Below, in pieces: positions 44,067 through 52,107 of a DNA stretch of 64,000 bases. The notes below the pieces were generated by a model. That model did no database searches. It was not told the origin of the DNA and saw only the letters and a list, made by a program, of their open reading frames with translations. The translations under genes and the position numbers were made by a program. Each line of letters opens with the position of its first letter. The stretch's first letter is position 1. This DNA comes from Flavobacterium hungaricum (GTDB lineage Bacteria; Bacteroidota; Bacteroidia; Flavobacteriales; Flavobacteriaceae), in assembly GCF_015182285.1 (NCBI RefSeq), contig NZ_PRDM01000001.1, forward strand, positions 1,240,001 through 1,304,000, in the 5' to 3' direction.

Positions 44067-44627
44067 ATGAAAAAGAATAAAATATCCTTTGAAACCAGCT
44101 TTTGGGCAGGATATACGGCAGGAAATCCATTTAAGGCAATTAATGCTTTTTTTGACTTTGCACATCTGGATTATTATAAACAAAGTTTAAGCGGGGTGGC
44201 AATGTACTGCTATAAAAAAGAAGTCTACAAAAATGAGAATCCCTCTGATATTTTTATTTTGTATTCTGTTGTCAAATCTTTTCTTAAAGTCTGTTACTGC
44301 CTCAAAAAGAAAAGTAAAAAATGGAAGATAAAAAAGTCTTTGCGCTCTGAAAAGGTTTTTCATCTTTCTTCTCTGACGAAGGAGGAATACGATAATCCAT
44401 TTATGGTATTTGAAAAAGCGTTTGAAGTAAAAACTCTTGAAGAATTTGAATTATTTCTCTATCAGATCCTGGAGCTGTCATTGTCTCCTTGTGTTGCAGA
44501 TATTGACCTTGATTTGACAACGCCTTATGTTCATTTAGTCAAAATGCTCGATGCAGCAGAACTGATGAGAGAAAGGGGAGTGGAGAAAATCAAGAATCAG
44601 AATCAGACCGCTTGTGTTATAGAATAA
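44067..44627 (+). CDS. Hypothetical protein, 186 aa
   Basis: Soluble, largely helical. FWAGYTAGNPFKAINAFFDF, VVKSFLKVCYCLKKKSKKWK and a second half LEEFELFLYQILELSLSP ending in VHLVKMLDAAELMRERGVE. Length and spacing resemble an uncharacterised Flavobacterium family, but I do not recognise a domain. ATG at 44067 preferred to the TTG six bases before. Convergent with the SDR at 44810, with a REP-like pair between. Confidence 0.65.
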   Translation: MKKNKISFETSFWAGYTAGNPFKAINAFFDFAHLDYYKQSLSGVAMYCYKKEVYKNENPSDIFILYSVVKSFLKVCYCLKKKSKKWKIKKSLRSEKVFHLSSLTKEEYDNPFMVFEKAFEVKTLEEFELFLYQILELSLSPCVADIDLDLTTPYVHLVKMLDAAELMRERGVEKIKNQNQTACVIE

Positions 44628-44643
44628 AATATACACAACGATA

Positions 44644-44750
44644 ACGCGGAAATTCTTTCCTTGCCCGTTCCTAATTAATAAAAAACGGATGAAAGTATAT
44701 AGTAAAAAAATATACTTTGCGGGCACAGATTGCAAATCCGCGCGACCGCG
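44644..44750. repeat. REP-like inverted pair, family B
   Basis: Left ACGCGGA...TTGCCCGTTCCTAATTA (44644-44675) and right GGGCACAGATTGCAAATCCG (44721 on) are inverted relatives of the CGCGGATTTGTAATCCGTGC units at 51730-51898. Lies between convergent genes. Confidence 0.7.
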
Positions 44751-44758
44751 CATAAAAA

Positions 44759-44790
44759 AAACGGATTACAGCTTATGCCATAATCCGTTT
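44759..44790 (-). terminator. Terminator of the SDR gene
   Basis: AAACGGATTA (44759-44768) and TAATCCGTTT (44781-44790). On minus the stem is followed by eight T. Confidence 0.85.
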
Positions 44791-44809
44791 GTAAAAAAAC
44801 TCTTTTGAT

Positions 44810-45601
44810 TTATGAATTACCGTATAGGTTTGATTCTCCACCATCAATTGCAATGGTCTGCCCATTTACATACTGACATTCATCGCTAAGAAGGAAGGCT
44901 ACAAGGTTGCCCACATCTTCAGGTTTACCTAATTTTCTTGTCGGATTTCTTTGTGCGTATGTTGTTTCGGCTGCTTTTGGGTCGGCAGGATTTAACTGTT
45001 TAAAAGCTTCTGCCACCATTGGCGTCAGGATAGCCCCTGGTGCGATTGCATTAGTGTATATTCCGTCTTTACCGTACTCAATTGCCGCATTTTTGGTCAT
45101 ACCCGAAACGGCATGTTTACTTGCCACATACGGCATCTGATTTATAACCCCTCTGATCCCGCCTACAGAAGCCACGTTTACAATTTTCCCTCCACCTTGT
45201 TGCTGCATTACAGGTATAACATATTTTAGACCATAGTACACTCCCATAAGGTTAATGTCTATTACTTTCTTAAATACATTGATGTCGTAATCTACTAATG
45301 GCGCCTGTTTTCCTTCGATACCAGCATTGTTGTAGAATCCGTCTATACGGCCAAATTCCTTTACTGTCTGGTCTACATAATTTTTGACTGCCTGCTCATC
45401 TGAAACATCAGCCACTATAGTGATGATTTTTGCATTTGGCGCAACCGACAGGATATCTGCTTTAGCTTTTTCTAGTGCTTCGGCATTGTAATCTACAATA
45501 GATAAGTTAGCTTCTTTTTGTGCTACAGCTTTACTTGCTGCAAGTCCAAGACCCATAGCGGCTCCGGTAATTATAATTGTTTTGTCTTTAAAAATGCTCA
45601 T
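44810..45601 (-). CDS. SDR family oxidoreductase
   Basis: 263-residue classical SDR. Cofactor site KTIIITGAAMGLGLAASKAV, acidic end of strand 2 (SIVDYNAE) suggesting NAD(H) preference, NNAGIEGKQAP, active-site VNVASVGGI and YVASKHAVSGMTK, then YVNGQTIAIDGGESN at the end. The substrate is unknown. It lies 56 bp downstream of a TetR gene on the same strand, so it is probably co-transcribed with and regulated by it. Confidence 0.9.
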   Translation of the reverse strand: MSIFKDKTIIITGAAMGLGLAASKAVAQKEANLSIVDYNAEALEKAKADILSVAPNAKIITIVADVSDEQAVKNYVDQTVKEFGRIDGFYNNAGIEGKQAPLVDYDINVFKKVIDINLMGVYYGLKYVIPVMQQQGGGKIVNVASVGGIRGVINQMPYVASKHAVSGMTKNAAIEYGKDGIYTNAIAPGAILTPMVAEAFKQLNPADPKAAETTYAQRNPTRKLGKPEDVGNLVAFLLSDECQYVNGQTIAIDGGESNLYGNS

Positions 45602-45657
45602 GATATTTAGTATTAAAATTCGTTAATTGAAAAATTATTCATTTAAAGTGGGATTGA

Positions 45658-46236
45658 TCAGCTCATTCCTCTCCAGATCATATCAAAGTAATCATCAATG
45701 AGCTGTTGGTTTAATGGAAATAGTTTTTGAATGATGCCTGTAGAGCAGGAGCGTACTGCACCATCAAAAAAGCTGATGAGTATAATGGATTCTACTTCCT
45801 TTATGATTCCTTCCCGCTTTCCTTTTTCTAAAAGATCGTACAATGGTTTGTTCTGTTTTTCGTACTCTTCCAGTTGTTTAGAGAAATTTAGCTGTATGTA
45901 GGCAGACTGTTGATACTGGTCGATAAATACAGTTTCGTCGTAATTTTTTAGCCTGTAGTCCAGCATGTTGATGTAAATCTTCTTAAGTGACTGCTTTATA
46001 GGGATATTTATATCAAAGTCGCGGTACATTGCCTGTGTCATTTTATCCTCTACGGCGGCATAGGCCAATTGGACAACTTCTTCTTTGTTTTTAAAGTAGA
46101 TATACAAGGTTCCGGTGGCAATTGCAGCCGTTTTACTTATGCCTGCAATCGTAACGCTTGCCAATCCCTGTCGGCCTGTAAGTATGTATACAGCATTTAG
46201 GATTTTGTCTCTTTTGAAAGGATCTAGTGGTCTCAT
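45658..46236 (-). CDS. TetR/AcrR-family regulator
   Basis: 192 residues. N-terminal HTH: GLASVTIAGISKTAAIATGT then LYIYFKNKEEVVQLAY. The C-terminal ligand domain includes DQYQQSAYIQLNFSKQLEEY. Likely represses itself and the SDR that follows. Upstream TTCATTTAA/TTAAATGAA-like sequences around 46248-46268 (also between the two genes near 45635) could be half-sites. Confidence 0.9.
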   Translation of the reverse strand: MRPLDPFKRDKILNAVYILTGRQGLASVTIAGISKTAAIATGTLYIYFKNKEEVVQLAYAAVEDKMTQAMYRDFDINIPIKQSLKKIYINMLDYRLKNYDETVFIDQYQQSAYIQLNFSKQLEEYEKQNKPLYDLLEKGKREGIIKEVESIILISFFDGAVRSCSTGIIQKLFPLNQQLIDDYFDMIWRGMS

Positions 46237-46362
46237 ATAGTAAAGTTAAATGAAAAAATATTCATTTAAGTAAGAAGAGACCAATTATAACTTTTTTTTA
46301 AGGAAAAATTTCCCTGCTCTCAGCAAGTTTGAGGAAACATTGATAATTAATAAAATGAAATA

Positions 46363-47667
46363 CTAGTTTTTGTAGCGCTTCAAATTGACAGCATTAAATG
46401 AATACGAAACCATTAGATAACTCCAAAACGCAAATTTGTTTTCATCTTGTATTTTAGGAAGATATTGCATTGTGCTTGAAGACTGATAGAAAGAAAAAGC
46501 ACAATTGATTTCTAATTCCTTTACGGGAACATATTTTAAGGAAAGATCATTTTCGAAGCCAAGGAATTTTTTCACTTCCTGACCTGAATTATTGAGTAAG
46601 TGATATTGTGTATAGAAGAGATGAAAATCGGAACGAAGCGATAATTTGGTATTCAATGGAATTGCCGCAAAGAGATAAGGGTTTATTAAACCTTTTCCGC
46701 CAACATCAGCAGGGAAGCGGGTAAATACATTCATATTTCCGTTAAATTTCCAGGTTACGCCATACAAAACGTCAAAATCTCCAGAGCTTGTTTGGGATAA
46801 TTGAGAACTGCTCCCGCTGATTATTTCGGCACCTAAACGCCAGCTGGATTTTTGAAGAGACAATTTAATTTCCGGCTGAAAATAATAGGCAAACAACTTT
46901 TGACCTTTAGGATTATTGCCAAACTGTAAATAAGAGTTGAGCGTATAATACCATCGGTTTTTTTTAAATTCAATTCTTCCTCCAGAAGTTGCCCGTGTAT
47001 GCATTTCCCCCGATTTTGCATCCTTTAAAAAATCAACAATATTCATAGCATTAAAAGAAAAGTTATTACCAGATGTATAACTGAAATAATTCATTAACAG
47101 GTATTTGTATCGATTGGATGCAACCGGTGAATAAGCCGCGTCAAACTCATTGCCATAATTTCGTGTAAATAAAAAGAAGAAATCATTGGAAAAGTGTTTG
47201 GAATATTTCATGATGCGTATTCCTTCATGCGCCCTTCCTTGCTGTGCCCATGGAGCATCAGAAAAAAGTCTACCGTTGTCGAGTAGGATACTTTGTCTTC
47301 CTAAACGGATATTTACTGCTTTGAATTTCGTCTCTAAAAATAATTGATAAAAATTAATACTTCCAATTTTGGATGCTTTGTTATCCTGATCCCAAAGATG
47401 GATTTCCTGCAAATCTGATTTTATAAGCCATTTTTCGCTTTCGTATTGAATAGAAATTCTGTTTCGCTGTGTAATATAAAAATAAGGATCAATGGAGTCG
47501 TTCGGCGGTAATATATAGTTGGAAGTAAATTCAGCTCTTGGTCTTAGTTCTACATTCACAAAGAAGTGTTTAGATAAGCTGTCGTTCTGTTGTGCCAATG
47601 ATTGGTATAAAGAAACAAACAGTAACACAGAAGTGATAGATAATTTTCCTAGAACTTTTGCCGTCAT
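46363..47667 (-). CDS. Alginate-export-family outer-membrane beta-barrel
   Basis: 434 residues with a signal peptide (SVLLFVSLYQSLAQ) and alternating barrel strands. FFVNVELRPRAEF, YITQRNRISIQYESEKWLI, FYQLFLETKFKAVNIRLGRQ followed by SILLDNGRLF, and WAQQGRAHEGIRI fit the alginate_exp porin family. Ends YSFNAVNLKRYKN without terminal aromatic residue. It probably allows passive diffusion of a small anionic or sugar substrate. It stands alone between two unrelated genes. Confidence 0.8.
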   Translation of the reverse strand: MTAKVLGKLSITSVLLFVSLYQSLAQQNDSLSKHFFVNVELRPRAEFTSNYILPPNDSIDPYFYITQRNRISIQYESEKWLIKSDLQEIHLWDQDNKASKIGSINFYQLFLETKFKAVNIRLGRQSILLDNGRLFSDAPWAQQGRAHEGIRIMKYSKHFSNDFFFLFTRNYGNEFDAAYSPVASNRYKYLLMNYFSYTSGNNFSFNAMNIVDFLKDAKSGEMHTRATSGGRIEFKKNRWYYTLNSYLQFGNNPKGQKLFAYYFQPEIKLSLQKSSWRLGAEIISGSSSQLSQTSSGDFDVLYGVTWKFNGNMNVFTRFPADVGGKGLINPYLFAAIPLNTKLSLRSDFHLFYTQYHLLNNSGQEVKKFLGFENDLSLKYVPVKELEINCAFSFYQSSSTMQYLPKIQDENKFAFWSYLMVSYSFNAVNLKRYKN

Positions 47668-47834
47668 AAGTTTTATATTCTACTAATTTAGTATACATTG
47701 CAATAATAATGAATTTATTTCAAGATTTGCATTGTAAAAAAATGCATAACAACATTACTGTTTATTGTTGTGTTTCTCTTAGCAGTAATTTGAGATGCAG
47801 CGGTTTACAATTAATCTTTATATTTGATAATTAA

Positions 47835-48632
47835 ATGAATACAATGAGCGAAACAACGAAACCGTATGCTTTAATAACCGGTGCCAGCAAAGGCATTGGA
47901 AAATCTATTGCTTCTGAATTGGCCAAACAGAGGTATCCGCTATTGCTCGTTGCAAGAAGCGGGGAGGAGTTAAAAGTACTATCTGATGATCTTCAAATTA
48001 AATACGGAATCAGTACGGCTGTTTTACCCATTGATCTTTCGATTAACGGTGCATCGCAAAAAGTAACCGAATGGATAAAAGTGAATAACTATCCAGTGGG
48101 TATTTTGGTTAACAATGCCGGTTATGGCGTGTGGGGCGATTTTAGCCGGTCTTCTTTAAGCGATCAGCTTGGCATGATGCAGCTTAACATGAATGTTGTT
48201 GTAGAACTTTCACATTTATTAGTACCCCTACTTTCGCAAGAAAAACAAGCCTACATTTTAAATATATCGAGTACTGCAGCCTATCAGGCAGTACCCACGC
48301 TGGCCGTTTATTCAGCTACAAAGGCTTTTGTTTTGTCGTTTACGCGCGCGCTGCGTTTCGAACTTGCTCCAACTTCAATTTCTGTAACATGTTTTAGTCC
48401 CGGCCCAGTTGCTACTGGTTTTGCAGCAAGAGCGGGTTTAAGTGCTCTAAACAAAATGGCTGAAAAGTTTAATATGCAGCCAGATGAAGTGGCAAAAATG
48501 GCTGTAAAAGCCATGTTCAGCAAAAAATCTGAGGTTATTCCGGGATTTACCAATATCATTTCCGTTTACGCGAACCGTATATTACCAAAGGCTTTTATCG
48601 AAAAAACTGCGGCTGGAATCTATAAAATTTAA
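47835..48632 (+). CDS. SDR family oxidoreductase (DltE-like)
   Basis: 265 residues. ALITGASKGIGKSIASELAK, VNNAGYGVWGDF, ILNISSTAAYQAVPTLAVYS and ATKAFVLSFTRALRFEL, the latter with the Tyr-x3-Lys pair, then SPGPVATGF. This YSATKAF...LR-E pattern is that of COG0300/DltE-type SDRs acting on lipid or ketoacyl substrates. An inner ATG (MSETTKP) nine bases downstream is equally possible. A separate promoter follows it, so it need not belong to the polycysteine operon. Confidence 0.88.
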   Translation: MNTMSETTKPYALITGASKGIGKSIASELAKQRYPLLLVARSGEELKVLSDDLQIKYGISTAVLPIDLSINGASQKVTEWIKVNNYPVGILVNNAGYGVWGDFSRSSLSDQLGMMQLNMNVVVELSHLLVPLLSQEKQAYILNISSTAAYQAVPTLAVYSATKAFVLSFTRALRFELAPTSISVTCFSPGPVATGFAARAGLSALNKMAEKFNMQPDEVAKMAVKAMFSKKSEVIPGFTNIISVYANRILPKAFIEKTAAGIYKI

Positions 48633-48682
48633 TTTTTTTAAAAAAAAATGAAGAAAAAATTTTCTCAAATGAGAAATTATAT

Positions 48683-48690
48683 TACATTTG
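48683..48690 (+). promoter_or_regulatory. -7 box (TAnnTTTG) of the polycysteine gene
   Basis: TACATTTG matches the Bacteroidota -7 consensus. Its end lies 27 bp before the mini-gene ATG, giving a leader of about 20 nt. A palindrome TTTCTC-AAAT-GAGAAA (48661-48676) lies just upstream and could be an operator. Confidence 0.65.
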
Positions 48691-48717
48691 TATAAATGTC
48701 TACTAATTCTATAGAGT

Positions 48718-48810
48718 ATGTCTAATAAAAGAAGTAAGTTTAATTTTCGTAAAGATCGAATGCAGGCAAACATGCGAATGTGTTGTTGCTGTTGTTGTTG
48801 CTGCTGTTAA
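48718..48810 (+). CDS. Polycysteine mini-gene, 30 aa with nine C-terminal Cys
   Basis: ATG at 48718, TAA at 48808-48810. The peptide begins MSNKRSKFNFRKDR, continues MQANMRM, and residues 22-30 are nine consecutive cysteines (six TGT, three TGC). An in-frame TAG two codons before the ATG fixes the start. A TAnnTTTG promoter box precedes it and a PhyH gene begins 53 bp downstream. The basic N-terminus is not a signal peptide. Possible roles are a cysteine-responsive leader peptide, analogous in principle to polycysteine attenuator ORFs of mycobacteria, a metal-chelating peptide, or a modified-peptide precursor. No terminator hairpin lies between it and phyH, which weakens classical attenuation. 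Not recognised from any named family. Confidence 0.72.
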   Translation: MSNKRSKFNFRKDRMQANMRMCCCCCCCCC

Positions 48811-48863
48811 TCTTTCAGATAAAATTATAACTCTATTATTTCATTTATTAAATCTATATTATC

Positions 48864-49670
48864 ATGGTATCTTCTTATAAAACATTTACCCTTACTAATC
48901 AATTAACTGATGAGCAAATTGCCTTTTTTAATGAATTTGGCTTTATTCATTTCAAAAAATTCATAAACCCGGAAACTGTTTCCTCCATCATTGATGCTTC
49001 CAAACAAGTGGAGCAAAAATGGATAGACAATGATCTTCAAAAAGTAAATGGTGTTCCTATTAAATACGGAAAAGATTTAGACGGATCTCCAATTGTACAG
49101 CGTTTTGCTTTTATCAATCAACATCATCAAGCCTTAAGCGGTCTTTTATTGGATCCAAGATTTAATAGTTTATTACCATTGGCAGGAGATGGCTCAAGAT
49201 TAGGCATTGAAGAAAAAGACGGAATGGTTTTCAATCATTATATCAATGGACCAGAAAGCAAGTTTACTAAAATGGGCTGGCATACAGATGGTTTAAGAGA
49301 TATTTTTTATGGTGGAAAATTAAACCCAATGCTCAATGTAGGGATTCACTTAAGCACTTTGAAACCCGAAAACGGCGGTCTTAAAATCATTCCAGGTACT
49401 CACAAACAAAGCATTTATCAGATGCTTTTCCGTAAAAAATACTTTTTAGATAATAACCCTGATCCACAGGAAGTTTCTATCAATCCAGAAGCTGGAGATT
49501 TAACCGTTCACGACGGCCGTTTGTGGCACAGAGTTGCACAATCTTCTATCCGTGGCGAAGAAAGCAGAAGGAGAGTTATTTATATTCCAATTATAGCAGG
49601 AAAATATGCTCCTAAAAACGAGAACAGCCCAACAGTTTTCTATCAACGTTTTGCGGGTATTGTTAAGTAA
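48864..49670 (+). CDS. Phytanoyl-CoA dioxygenase-family protein
   Basis: 268-residue Fe(II)/2-oxoglutarate dioxygenase. LTDEQIAFFNEFGFIHFKKF is the family's N-terminus. The metal triad is His140 and Asp142 (GWHTDGL) with distal His222 (GRLWHRV). LKPENGGLKIIPGTHKQS and GEESRRRVIYIPI contribute the 2-oxoglutarate side. PhyH proteins hydroxylate lipids, acyl-CoAs or small metabolites. Being followed by a CDP-alcohol phosphatidyltransferase and GtrA genes, a lipid or lipid-linked substrate is plausible (inference). Confidence 0.9.
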   Translation: MVSSYKTFTLTNQLTDEQIAFFNEFGFIHFKKFINPETVSSIIDASKQVEQKWIDNDLQKVNGVPIKYGKDLDGSPIVQRFAFINQHHQALSGLLLDPRFNSLLPLAGDGSRLGIEEKDGMVFNHYINGPESKFTKMGWHTDGLRDIFYGGKLNPMLNVGIHLSTLKPENGGLKIIPGTHKQSIYQMLFRKKYFLDNNPDPQEVSINPEAGDLTVHDGRLWHRVAQSSIRGEESRRRVIYIPIIAGKYAPKNENSPTVFYQRFAGIVK

Positions 49671-49822
49671 TATGCTGTTTGTTATTGCATTTAGTTATCT
49701 GGTTAGATCAGGTAAGCTAAAAAGAACCAGCGATTTTTTTAAAAATACGCAGCGAAGAATAAAATTAAAAATCATAAAACTAGAATTGGTATAGTATCTG
49801 GCTTGCAAATATTGGGCTACTA

Positions 49823-50509
49823 ATGGAAAAAGAAACACAGGTTGAAGATTATACAGCAATTGCAGAAAGAACATTTTCAGACCGTAAGCGAACTAATATT
49901 TTAAAAAAAGCAGAACAGTTAACGATTGTATTTGTGCTTCCAAAGGTGCCTAAATTCATTTCGCCAAACTTACTCACTTTAATTGGTACACTGGGTTCGG
50001 GATTCGTTTTTTTAGCCTTTGTTTTAGGTGCTTATGTCGCAGACTGGTATTTGCTTTTGGGTATTATCGGACTGGCTGTAAATTGGTTAGGCGATTCTTT
50101 AGACGGAAGATTGGCCTATTATAGAAATATTCCACGCCGCTGGTATGGTTTTGCACTCGATATCATTGCCGATTGGATCGGTATTGTACTCATAGGCCTT
50201 GGCTACTACATTTATGCTGCAAACGGTACAGAAATAGTAGCCTTTGCTTTTGTCGCGCTATACGGCTGGTCTATCATTATCAGTCAGTTGCGCTACAAAA
50301 TTACAAACGAATACAGTATAGATTCCGGCTTTGTCGGTCCAACCGAACTTCGATTTATTATTGCTTTAATTTTAATTATAGAAGTTTTATTTCATGGATC
50401 AATTGCCTATCTGGCTGGCTTAATTTCTTTTATATTGCTTATCATTAATATTATAGATAGTTTTTATCTTTTAAAGCTGGGCGATTTAAAAGATAAAAAC
50501 CAAGTCTGA
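49823..50509 (+). CDS. CDP-alcohol phosphatidyltransferase family protein
   Basis: 228-residue integral membrane enzyme with about six TM helices. The metal-binding CAP motif is present with all four aspartates: Asp91 and Asp94 (DSLDGRLAYYRN), Asp113 and Asp117 (FALDIIAD). The usual Arg after DGxxA is Tyr here, with an Arg two residues on. Family members transfer a phosphoryl-alcohol from a CDP donor. It could make an unusual phospholipid head group. It starts 152 bp after phyH and overlaps no gene; GtrA follows directly (1 bp gap), so co-transcription is near certain. A possible 40-codon ORF (49672-49794) in the gap is unsupported. Confidence 0.86.
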   Translation: MEKETQVEDYTAIAERTFSDRKRTNILKKAEQLTIVFVLPKVPKFISPNLLTLIGTLGSGFVFLAFVLGAYVADWYLLLGIIGLAVNWLGDSLDGRLAYYRNIPRRWYGFALDIIADWIGIVLIGLGYYIYAANGTEIVAFAFVALYGWSIIISQLRYKITNEYSIDSGFVGPTELRFIIALILIIEVLFHGSIAYLAGLISFILLIINIIDSFYLLKLGDLKDKNQV

Positions 50510-50510
50510 T

Positions 50511-50942
50511 ATGTTCAGGAAACAATCTGTTTTTACATTTCTGCAGGCACAAATAGCGGCATTTTTAGGCGGGATTACCGATTATTGCTTAATGATTTTG
50601 TTAACTGAAGTCTTTAAACTGCATTTTACCTTTTCTATTCTAATCTCCGGAACCGTTGGCGCCATTATCAATTTCAGCATCAACAGATTTTGGGTATTTA
50701 AAAATCAATCGGGCTACAGCAGTCCCATCAATAAGCAGCTTTTAAAATTCGCGTTGGTTGTATTAGGAAGCATCTCCTTAAAATCATTTGGTACGCTTGT
50801 TTTGCAAAGAGTATTTCAAATCGATTATAGAATCGGAAGATTAATCACGGATAGTTTTGTTTCCTACGGATTTAATTATCCACTGATTAAATATTGGGTT
50901 TTTAGGGCAAACGAAGAACAGAATGTAACCGAATCAAATTAG
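50511..50942 (+). CDS. GtrA-like membrane protein
   Basis: 143 residues with four TM helices, GtrA family (PF04138). The first helix TFLQAQIAAFLGGITDYCLM, then SGTVGAIINFSINRFWVFKN, with the family's Asn-Phe and Arg-x-Trp-x-Phe pairs, and the last helix FNYPLIKYWVFR repeats the W-x-F. GtrA proteins are thought to flip polyprenyl-linked sugars or similar lipids. The 1-bp gap to the phosphatidyltransferase suggests both handle the same lipid. Confidence 0.87.
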   Translation: MFRKQSVFTFLQAQIAAFLGGITDYCLMILLTEVFKLHFTFSILISGTVGAIINFSINRFWVFKNQSGYSSPINKQLLKFALVVLGSISLKSFGTLVLQRVFQIDYRIGRLITDSFVSYGFNYPLIKYWVFRANEEQNVTESN

Positions 50943-50959
50943 CGCATAAATATTTTGTT

Positions 50960-51538
50960 ATGAATAAATTATCATTTAAATATTTTACAAAAACACTAAT
51001 CGTTATAACGATCTTAGTAAATATGATTTCTGAAAATAATCTATTGGCACAATCCAAAAATCCATCGCCATTACATTTTCCAACGCCGAAAAACATAGAT
51101 AATATGGTATTTTATATTCAGCGGGACCCCAATATAAACACCGCTATTTATGCCATAAACTACGAAGAAAATGGAAAAATAAACAAAAGCGACCCTATAA
51201 AAGCCTATTGGATTCGATATGCTGAGAAAGGAGAAAAAAAAGACTTTAGTTATGTGCAACGTAAATTTGCATACGGATTAGAAACTAAAACCTTAGATAA
51301 TGAGGAATTTGAGCTTCTATTTGTATCGTATAAAAAGTTACCCTTAACCTTGAAAAAGATAGGTTCAGATCAAAAATATCGTGTTTTTGTGAATATAAAC
51401 CAGAAAAAAATACAGGTAGAAAAAATATTTGTGCGCATCGAAGGAGGTTCTTTTTGGCTGCCAAATGTAAAATATGCTGAAGTTACCGGAATTGATACTT
51501 CCTCAAATAAAACAATTACAGAAAGAATGTTATTGTAA
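50960..51538 (+). CDS. Exported DUF4833-type protein
   Basis: 192 residues. Signal peptide LIVITILVNMISENNLLAQ, then PLHFPTPKNIDNMVFYIQRD and IKAYWIRYAEKGEKKDFSYV followed by QRKFAYGL, which match my memory of the DUF4833 pattern. Predicted periplasmic. It lies 17 bp after GtrA, so it is the last gene of the unit. No function is known for the domain. Confidence 0.68.
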   Translation: MNKLSFKYFTKTLIVITILVNMISENNLLAQSKNPSPLHFPTPKNIDNMVFYIQRDPNINTAIYAINYEENGKINKSDPIKAYWIRYAEKGEKKDFSYVQRKFAYGLETKTLDNEEFELLFVSYKKLPLTLKKIGSDQKYRVFVNINQKKIQVEKIFVRIEGGSFWLPNVKYAEVTGIDTSSNKTITERMLL

Positions 51539-51606
51539 CAAGATAACTATTTTCGTGTTGACCCGCACGATTCCACTATAGAAGTTGATCGCAAAGATAT
51601 GCTATG

Positions 51607-51729
51607 CGCAACGATAGCACGCAACGATAGCGCAACGATAGCGCAACGATAGCGCAAAGATAGCGCAACGATAGCGCAACGATAGCGCAAAGATAGCGCA
51701 AAGATAGCGCAAAGATAGCGCAAAGATAG
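51607..51729. repeat. 11-bp tandem array (CGCAACGATAG)n
   Basis: Ten contiguous units of CGCAACGATAG or CGCAAAGATAG from 51620 to 51729, plus one at 51607-51617. The variants differ at one base and are grouped (AAC left, AAA right), showing recent local expansion. It runs straight into the family B units. Confidence 0.92.
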
Positions 51730-51898
51730 CGCGGATTTGTAATCCGTGCCCGTTCCTAATATATTAACCGCAACGATAGCACAAAGATAGCGCGGATTTG
51801 TAATCCGTGCCCGTTCCTAATATTAACCGCAACGATACAACGATAGCCCGGATTACAAATCTGCGAGATCGGGGGCACGGATTAGAAATCCGCGCTAT
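51730..51898. repeat. Family B REP-like units in direct and inverted copies
   Basis: CGCGGATTTGTAATCCGTGC begins at 51730 and again at 51791; both continue CCGTTCCTAATAT and lead to AACCGCAACGATA. Inverted relatives lie at 51848-51862 and 51873-51894 (GGGCACGGATTAGAAATCCG). Much of the remaining gap to 52107 has no gene. Confidence 0.88.
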
Positions 51899-52107
51899 CG
51901 AATCGGGTTTGCTAAAAAAACTCAAAATAGCAGCTGCTTACAGTCATCAAAAAGAATAGAGACTTTAACTTATTACAAAGTTTTTCAGAGTTATTACAAA
52001 TTAGCATTAGTATCCTTTCATCTAGTTTTATTTTGTTATAAAATTGTACTGAATTTAGAACAATAACTGCGTTAATGTAGAACTTTTTTCGCTAAAATTA
52101 GTTGGGA

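Noticed and set aside
48811..48863. Attenuator terminator between the polycysteine ORF and phyH
   Set aside because: No stem of useful length followed by T-run could be drawn in this AT-rich 53-bp gap.
49672..49794. 40-codon ORF between phyH and the phosphatidyltransferase gene
   Set aside because: It opens right at the phyH stop, is Lys-rich and low in complexity, and has no signal or domain; it could be a leader but nothing supports it.
51607..51729. CRISPR array
   Set aside because: Units are 11 bp and contiguous, without unique spacers, and no cas gene is nearby.
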